Positions 59,351-64,000 of a stretch of DNA of 64,000 nucleotides are shown here, one piece after another. The notes beneath the pieces were generated by a model, which saw nothing but the letters and a program-made list of their open reading frames with translations, was not told where the DNA came from and ran no database searches. Position 1 is the first letter of the stretch, and the number at the start of each line of letters is the position of its first letter. The translations under genes were made by a program, and so were the position numbers. This DNA is from Azospirillum sp. TSA2s (GTDB taxonomy: Bacteria > Pseudomonadota > Alphaproteobacteria > Azospirillales > Azospirillaceae). The stretch is taken from contig NZ_CP039645.1 in the NCBI RefSeq assembly GCF_004923315.1, positions 229,001 through 293,000 of the forward strand, in the 5' to 3' direction.

Positions 59351-60346
59351 TTACGCGCGGATGAAGGCCAGCAGTTCCTCGTTCACGAGGTCCTTCTGGG
59401 TGGTGCACATGCCGTGCGAACCGCCGGCGACGACCTTCAGCGTGCCCTTCGGCAGCATCGCTGCGGCGGCCTTGCCGGCGGTGGCGAGCGGGACGACCTG
59501 ATCGTCGTCGCCATGGAGCACCAGCGTCGGGACGATCATCTTCTTCAGATCGTCGCGCTGGTCCGTCTCGGAGAAGGCCTTGATGCATTCATACTCGGCC
59601 TGAAGCCCGCCCATCATGCCCTGCAGCCAGAAGCTGTCGATGACGCCCTGCGAGACCTTGGCGCCCGGCCGGTTGTAGCCGTAGAAGGGGATGGTCAGGT
59701 CCTTGAAGAACTGCGACCGGTCGGCCTTCACGCTGGCACGGATGCCGTCGAACACCTCCAGCGGAACGCCTTCCGGGTTCCAGTCGGTTTTCACCATGAT
59801 GGGCGTGATGGCGCCGATCAGCACCGCTTTGGCGACGCGCGACACGCCGTGGCGGCCGATGTAGCGCGCGACCTCGCCGCCGCCGGTGGAGTGGCCGACA
59901 TGGACGGCGTTCTTCAGGTCCAGCGCCTCGGTCACCGCGGCCAGATCGTCGGCGTAATGGTCGAGATCGTTGCCGAAGCCCGGCTGCGACGAGCGGCCAT
60001 GGCCGCGGCGGTCATGGGCGATGGTGCGGTAGCCGTGCTGGGCCAGGAACATCATCTGGTCTTCGAAGGCGTCGCCGGTCAGCGGCCAGCCATGGCTGAA
60101 GACCACCGGCTGGCCGGTCTGCGGACCCCACTGCTTGACGTAAATCTGGACGCCGTCCTTGGTGGTGACGTAGCTGCCCTGGAGCATCGGTTTCGTTCCT
60201 TTGGTCGGGTCTTGGCGGGTGGCCATCTTTTCGGCCGCGGCGGCGGTGCCGGGGAGCGCGCCCAGCAGGCCGCTGCCCGCAACGGCGAGGGCGGCGCTGC
60301 CGGAAAGGACCGTCCGGCGGGAGGGATGGAAGTCCTGGATGGTCAT
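59351..60346 (-). CDS. Tat-exported chloroperoxidase-like alpha/beta hydrolase
   Basis: 331-aa alpha/beta hydrolase of the non-heme (cofactor-free) haloperoxidase group with a leader containing [20 protein letters not shown], a twin-arginine-like signal. Core: [20 protein letters not shown], nucleophile [20 protein letters not shown], acid [16 protein letters not shown] and His [12 protein letters not shown]. Family members are esterases that can generate peracids. It precedes the isochorismatase-like gene by 158 bp and is probably the first gene of that set. Confidence 0.85.
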   Translation of the reverse strand: MTIQDFHPSRRTVLSGSAALAVAGSGLLGALPGTAAAAEKMATRQDPTKGTKPMLQGSYVTTKDGVQIYVKQWGPQTGQPVVFSHGWPLTGDAFEDQMMFLAQHGYRTIAHDRRGHGRSSQPGFGNDLDHYADDLAAVTEALDLKNAVHVGHSTGGGEVARYIGRHGVSRVAKAVLIGAITPIMVKTDWNPEGVPLEVFDGIRASVKADRSQFFKDLTIPFYGYNRPGAKVSQGVIDSFWLQGMMGGLQAEYECIKAFSETDQRDDLKKMIVPTLVLHGDDDQVVPLATAGKAAAAMLPKGTLKVVAGGSHGMCTTQKDLVNEELLAFIRA

Positions 60347-60657
60347 GCGTGGTCCGTTCCTGGCCGGGCCGGCAGGACCGGCTCCGGCTGTCTTGATGAA
60401 CGGATGGTACGGAAAGGGCGGAGAGGGTGATTGCCTCTTCGGAACGGCTTTTGCCGGTTCTGCGCATCGCGCCGCCGCGAACGCAAAAAGCCTTGAATCC
60501 CCTCTCCCCCCTGGGGAGAGGGTTAGGGTGAGGGGGACGCATTGGGAGGATCAGGGGGATATGCGGCGCCTTGCATTTCTTGCAAAGCCACGCAGTGCGC
60601 CCCCTCACCCCGACCCTCTCCCCGGGGGGGAGAGGGGGATTTGGGCGGGAGAGGGAA
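60347..60657. other. Intergenic region with repeat copy G
   Basis: 311 bp without a gene; the central part (60499-60638) is repeat copy G and the left part should contain the promoter of the chloroperoxidase gene. Confidence 0.6.
60499..60638. repeat. Intergenic palindromic repeat, copy G
   Basis: A variant copy: CCCCTCTCCCCCCTGGGGAG at one end and CCCCGACCCTCTCCCCGGGG at the other, with GGGTGAGGGGG and CCCCCTCACCCC arms and a different centre. Confidence 0.85.
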
Positions 60658-61842
60658 CTAAACCGCCAAACTTACCCACGCGGCATTGCGCCGGCTGGAC
60701 TCAACCGCGCCATGGATGAAGCGCACGCCGCGCAGCCCGTCCTCCACCGTCGGCAGGGGCACGTCGGTGGGGGCCGGGCGGCCGTCCAGGCGGGCGGCGA
60801 TGCGGTCGGCGGCGTCGCGGTAGATTTGCGCGAAGCCTTCCAGATAGCCTTCCGGATGGCCGGCCGGGGTGCGGGAGATGGAGGAGGCCGCGGGCAGGCT
60901 GCCGGCACCGGCGCGGAGAAGGGTGCGGGTCGGCTCGCCCAGCGGGGTGAAGCACAGTTCGTTGGGCTGCTCCTGCTGCCATTCCAGGCCGCCGGCCTCG
61001 CCGAAGACGCGCAGGCGCAGGCCGTTGGTGGTGCCGGGGCTGACCTGGCTCGCCCACAGCATGCCGCGGGCGCCGCCGTCGAAACGCATCATGATGTGGG
61101 CGTTGTCGTCCAGCCGCCGGCCGGGCACGAAGGCGGTCAGGTCGGCGGCGAGATCGGTGCAGTGGAGACCGGTGACGAACTCGGCGAGATGGAAGGCGTG
61201 GGTGCCGATGTCGCCGATGCAGCCGGCGATGCCGCTCCGCGCCGGATCGGTGCGCCAGGAGGCCTGCTTCTGGCCGCTGGCCTCCAGATCGGTCGCCAGC
61301 CAGTCCTGGGCATATTCGGCCTGCACCACCCGGATTTTGCCGAGCATGCCCGACGCCACCATCGCGCGGGCCTGCCGGATCATCGGATAGCCGCTGTAAT
61401 TGTGGGTCAACACGAAGACGAGATCGCGGCTGCGCACCAAGGCCGCCAATTCCTCCGCCTCCTCCACCGTATGGACCAGCGGCTTGTCGCAGATGACGTG
61501 GATACCGGCCTCCAGGAACGCCTTGGCGGCGGGGTAATGCAGGTGGTTCGGCGTGACGATGGCGACGGCGTCGATGCCGTCCGGCCGTGCCCCCTCCGCC
61601 CTCGCCATCGCATGGAAGTCGTCATAGCAGCGGTCGGGGGCGAGGAACAGCTCCGCTCCGCTGGTCCGCGCCCGCTCCGGATCGGAGGACAGGGCGCCGG
61701 CGACAAACTCATAGCGGTCGTCGATGCGGGCGGCGATGCGGTGGACGGCGCCGATGAAGGCGCCCTGGCCGCCGCCGACCATGCCCAGCCGCAAGCGCCT
61801 CGCGGAGGCGGGCGATTGGGCTGGCGTTTGATCCGGGCTCAT
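60658..61842 (-). CDS. Gfo/Idh/MocA-family oxidoreductase
   Basis: 394-aa NAD(P)-dependent sugar or inositol dehydrogenase. Rossmann motif LRLGMVGGGQGAFIGAVHRI, VAIVTPNHLHYPAAKAFLEA, catalytic-lysine motif IHVICDKPLVHTVEEAEELA, and GCIGDIGTHAFHLAEFVTGL. It overlaps the isomerase gene upstream (ATGA) and the two probably act in one pathway. ATG 61842. Confidence 0.9.
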   Translation of the reverse strand: MSPDQTPAQSPASARRLRLGMVGGGQGAFIGAVHRIAARIDDRYEFVAGALSSDPERARTSGAELFLAPDRCYDDFHAMARAEGARPDGIDAVAIVTPNHLHYPAAKAFLEAGIHVICDKPLVHTVEEAEELAALVRSRDLVFVLTHNYSGYPMIRQARAMVASGMLGKIRVVQAEYAQDWLATDLEASGQKQASWRTDPARSGIAGCIGDIGTHAFHLAEFVTGLHCTDLAADLTAFVPGRRLDDNAHIMMRFDGGARGMLWASQVSPGTTNGLRLRVFGEAGGLEWQQEQPNELCFTPLGEPTRTLLRAGAGSLPAASSISRTPAGHPEGYLEGFAQIYRDAADRIAARLDGRPAPTDVPLPTVEDGLRGVRFIHGAVESSRRNAAWVSLAV

Positions 61843-62906
61843 GGTGCCCCTTTCCCCAGACCGAGAATCCGGCGGTTGGCCGCCTCGTCGGTGCCGGCGT
61901 CGGCGAAGTCGTCGAAGGCGCGGTCGGTGACGCGGATGATGTGATCCTGGATGAAGCGGGCGCCTTCGGCGGCTCCCTGCTCCGGATGCTTGATGCAGCA
62001 TTCCCATTCCAGCACCGCCCAGCCGTCGAAGCCGTACTCGGTCAATTTGGAGAAGATGCCGCGGAAATCGACCTGCCCGTCGCCCAGCGAGCGGAAGCGC
62101 CCGGCCCGGTCCTTCCACGGCGCATAGCCGGAATAGACGCCCTGCCAGGGGGTCGGATTGAACTCCGCATCCTTGACGTGGAACATGCGGATGCGGTCGT
62201 GGAAGACGTCGATGTAGCCGAGATAGTCAAGCTGCTGCAGCACGAAATGGCTGGGGTCGAACAGGATGTTGCAGCGCTCATGCCCGCCGACGCGGTCGAG
62301 GAACATCTGGAAGGTCGTGCCGTCGAACAGATCCTCGCCGGGGTGGATCTCGTAGCAGAGATCGCAGCCGGCTTCGTCGAAGGCATCGAGGATCGGGCGC
62401 CAGCGCTTCGCCAGTTCGTCGAAGGCGGTCTCGATCAGGCCCGGCGGGCGCTGCGGCCAGGGATAGAGGTAGGGCCATGCCAGTGCGCCGGAGAAGGTGG
62501 CGTGGGCGGTCAGGCCGAGATTGGCCGATGCCTTGGCCGCGAGATGCAACTGCTCCACCGCCCAGGACTGCCGCGCGTCGGGGCGGCCGTGGACCTCCGC
62601 CGGGGCGAAGCCATCGTAAAGCGCGTCATAGGCGGGGTGGACGGCGACGAGCTGGCCTTGCAAGTGGGTGGACAGCTCGGTCAGTTCGACGCCGGCGTCG
62701 GCCAGGGTGCCCTTGACCTCGTCGCAGTAGGTCCGGCTGGTCGCGGCCTTTTGCAGGTCGAACAGGCGTCGGTCCCAGCTGGGGATCTGCACGCCCTTGA
62801 AGCCGAGGCCGGCGGCCCAGCGGGCGATGGCGTCCAGCGAATTGAAGGGGGCCGCGTCGCCCGCGAACTGGGCGAGGAAGATCGCGGGGCCTTTGATGGT
62901 CTTCAT
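61839..62906 (-). CDS. Sugar phosphate isomerase/epimerase (AP-endonuclease-2-type TIM barrel)
   Basis: 355-aa TIM-barrel protein of the xylose isomerase-like superfamily (IolE/IolI type). It opens with IFLAQFAGDAAPFNSLDAIA and GFKGVQIPSWDRRLFDLQKA; probable metal ligands lie in CYEIHPGED, NILFDPSHFV, MFHVKDAEF and AVLEWECC. With the Gfo/Idh/MocA enzyme and the nearby sugar-binding protein it suggests catabolism of a sugar, inositol or related compound. Precise reaction unknown. Confidence 0.85.
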   Translation of the reverse strand: MKTIKGPAIFLAQFAGDAAPFNSLDAIARWAAGLGFKGVQIPSWDRRLFDLQKAATSRTYCDEVKGTLADAGVELTELSTHLQGQLVAVHPAYDALYDGFAPAEVHGRPDARQSWAVEQLHLAAKASANLGLTAHATFSGALAWPYLYPWPQRPPGLIETAFDELAKRWRPILDAFDEAGCDLCYEIHPGEDLFDGTTFQMFLDRVGGHERCNILFDPSHFVLQQLDYLGYIDVFHDRIRMFHVKDAEFNPTPWQGVYSGYAPWKDRAGRFRSLGDGQVDFRGIFSKLTEYGFDGWAVLEWECCIKHPEQGAAEGARFIQDHIIRVTDRAFDDFADAGTDEAANRRILGLGKGAP

Positions 62907-62946
62907 GGGTTTTGGCTCCCCGGTTATTGGGGGGTACGGCCACTTG

Positions 62947-63111
62947 CCCCCACCCTAACCCTTCCCCGCTCTCGCGGGGGAGGGGACAAGTGCTTAGGCG
63001 GGACAGTGGCGGCAGTTCCTCCCCCGCCCAGCTCTCGCACAAAGCTACGCTTTGTGCTGACGCGGCAGGCGGACCGTAGGTCCGCTGAGAGCGGGGGAGG
63101 TTAGGTGGGGG
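62947..63111. repeat. Intergenic repeat, copy H (divergent type with internal hairpins)
   Basis: Outer arms CCCCCACCCTAACCCTTCCC and GGTTAGGTGGGGG are complementary in part. Inside are two perfect hairpins: GCACAAAGC/GCTTTGTGC (63037-63057) and GCGGACC/GGTCCGC (63069-63085). It differs from copies A-G in the middle and may be a related but separate family. Sits between the binding protein and isomerase genes. Confidence 0.7.
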
Positions 63112-63127
63112 TCTAACGCCGCAAGGA

Positions 63128-64000
63128 TCAGTACGGCGAATCCGGGAAGTAGAACTCCTTGGCGTTCTCCTTGGTGATCAGCGCCGACGGGATGATGTGG
63201 GTCGCCGGCAGCTTGTCGCCCTTCAGGCGGGCTTCGGCGGTCATCTTGATGGCGTCGTAAATGAATTTCGGCGAATAGGACACGTCGGCGTGGATCAAGG
63301 GGTTGGAGCCGTCGAGGATGGTCTTCACCATCGTCTTCGACCCGGCGCCGCCGAACACCTCCTTGATGTCGGTGCGCTTGGCCTGCTCGATCGCCTTCAG
63401 CACGCCGAAGGCCATGTCGTCGTCGGCGGCCCAGATGACGTCGATGTCCTTGAAGCGGGTCAGGAAGTCCTGCGTCACCTTGAAGGCGTCGTCACGGTTC
63501 CAGTTGGCGTATTTGCCGTCGAGAATCTTGATGTCGGGATACTGCTTCAGCACGCCGGTGAAGGCCTCCCACCGCTCGTTGTCGAGCGTGGTCGGGATGC
63601 CGCGCAGGGCCACGATGTTGGCCTTGCCGTTGTATTTCTTGGCGATGTATTCGGCCGGGATGCGGCCGAAGGCGGTGTTGTCGCCGGCGATGTAGGCGTC
63701 CTGCGCGCTGGTGTCGGTCAGGCCGCGGTCGACCACGGTGACATAGACGCCCTTCTTCTTGGCCTGCATCACCGGCTGGGTCAGGGCGGCGGATTCGAAG
63801 GGGAAGATGACCAGCGAATTGATGCCGGTCACCGTCACCAGATCCTGAAGCTGGTTCGCCTGTTCCGGTGCGCCGCTGGCGGTCTTGACGGTGATCTTCA
63901 GGTTGGGATGGGCCTTTTCCAGCTCGGCCTTCGCCTGATTGGCCCACCAGACGATGCCGCCGGTGAAGCCGTGCGTGGCGGCGGGAATGCTGACGCCCAG
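63128..64000 (-). CDS. Periplasmic sugar-binding protein, RbsB-like (5' end beyond window)
   Basis: The last 290 residues of a Peripla_BP_4-type receptor; the frame remains open to the edge at 64000, so the signal peptide is not included. It shows GGIVWWANQAKAELEKAHPN, TGINSLVIFPFESAALTQPV, DRGLTDTSAQDAYIAGDNTA, VALRGIPTTLDNERWEAFTG and DVIWAADDDMAFGVLKAIEQ, typical of the ribose/xylose/inositol receptor fold. Its permease and ATPase genes are expected further right or elsewhere. Ligand unknown. Confidence 0.88.
   Translation of the reverse strand: MGVSIPAATHGFTGGIVWWANQAKAELEKAHPNLKITVKTASGAPEQANQLQDLVTVTGINSLVIFPFESAALTQPVMQAKKKGVYVTVVDRGLTDTSAQDAYIAGDNTAFGRIPAEYIAKKYNGKANIVALRGIPTTLDNERWEAFTGVLKQYPDIKILDGKYANWNRDDAFKVTQDFLTRFKDIDVIWAADDDMAFGVLKAIEQAKRTDIKEVFGGAGSKTMVKTILDGSNPLIHADVSYSPKFIYDAIKMTAEARLKGDKLPATHIIPSALITKENAKEFYFPDSPY

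Overview
The window is GC-rich DNA from what looks like an alphaproteobacterium, most likely Azospirillum or a close relative. The basis is an RpoH-type sigma factor with the KLFFSLR box, an smo/mtl-type polyol operon, many chemotaxis and ABC-transport genes, very high third-position GC, and a family of GC-rich palindromic intergenic repeats. The genus is an inference. No rRNA, tRNA or CRISPR array was seen.

Layout. 1-1065: feoA and the start of feoB (ferrous iron uptake) behind a Fur-like dyad. 1066-1810: an AT-richer gap ending in an MFS transporter with an odd N terminus, followed by an alpha/beta hydrolase, a histidine-phosphatase-like protein lacking its second catalytic His, a chemoreceptor and an Ldh2-type dehydrogenase. 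8250-13281: a DUF1810 protein, a frameshifted quinone-reductase-like gene divergent from a LysR regulator with a perfect palindrome at its start, an exported protein and a polysaccharide pyruvyl transferase. 14001-16400: rpoH, a lipoprotein and a UbiE-like methyltransferase.

16862-30974: an aryl-polyene-type biosynthetic cluster, the most interesting region. Thirteen tightly coupled minus-strand genes (ACP, COG4648-like membrane protein, AMP ligase, two hot-dog dehydratases, LpxL-like acyltransferase, LolA-like carrier, MMPL exporter, NodB-like deacetylase, methyltransferase, ketosynthase, chain-length factor, ketoreductase) converge on three plus-strand genes (halogenase-like flavoprotein, PlsC-like acyltransferase, family 2 glycosyltransferase). 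Together they could start, extend, reduce, tailor, lipid-anchor and export a conjugated polyene pigment, possibly halogenated.

31522-40867: a polyol (sorbitol/mannitol) operon with binding protein, two permeases, ATPase, two dehydrogenases and a sugar kinase, divergent from a ROK regulator; two near-identical dyads in the shared promoter region are probable operators. 40872-45587: a MocR-type regulator, an orphan ccoG, a DUF1289 protein and a hydrolase. 45866-50915: an arginine/ornithine module (amino-acid ABC transporter, Lrp regulator, arginase, ornithine cyclodeaminase). 51054-53084: an IS5-family element that appears to carry an IS110-family element inside it, the whole having split one copy of the intergenic repeat. 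53134-60346: a Na+/H+ antiporter, DUF1275 and DoxX proteins, an amidohydrolase with a Cys/His-rich tail, an XapX protein, an isochorismatase-like hydrolase and a Tat-exported chloroperoxidase-like hydrolase. 60658-64000: a sugar catabolic set (Gfo/Idh/MocA dehydrogenase, TIM-barrel isomerase, RbsB-like binding protein) running off the right edge.

At least nine copies of the 110-165 bp palindromic repeat lie in the intergenic spaces from 31 kb onwards; none was noticed in the first 31 kb.
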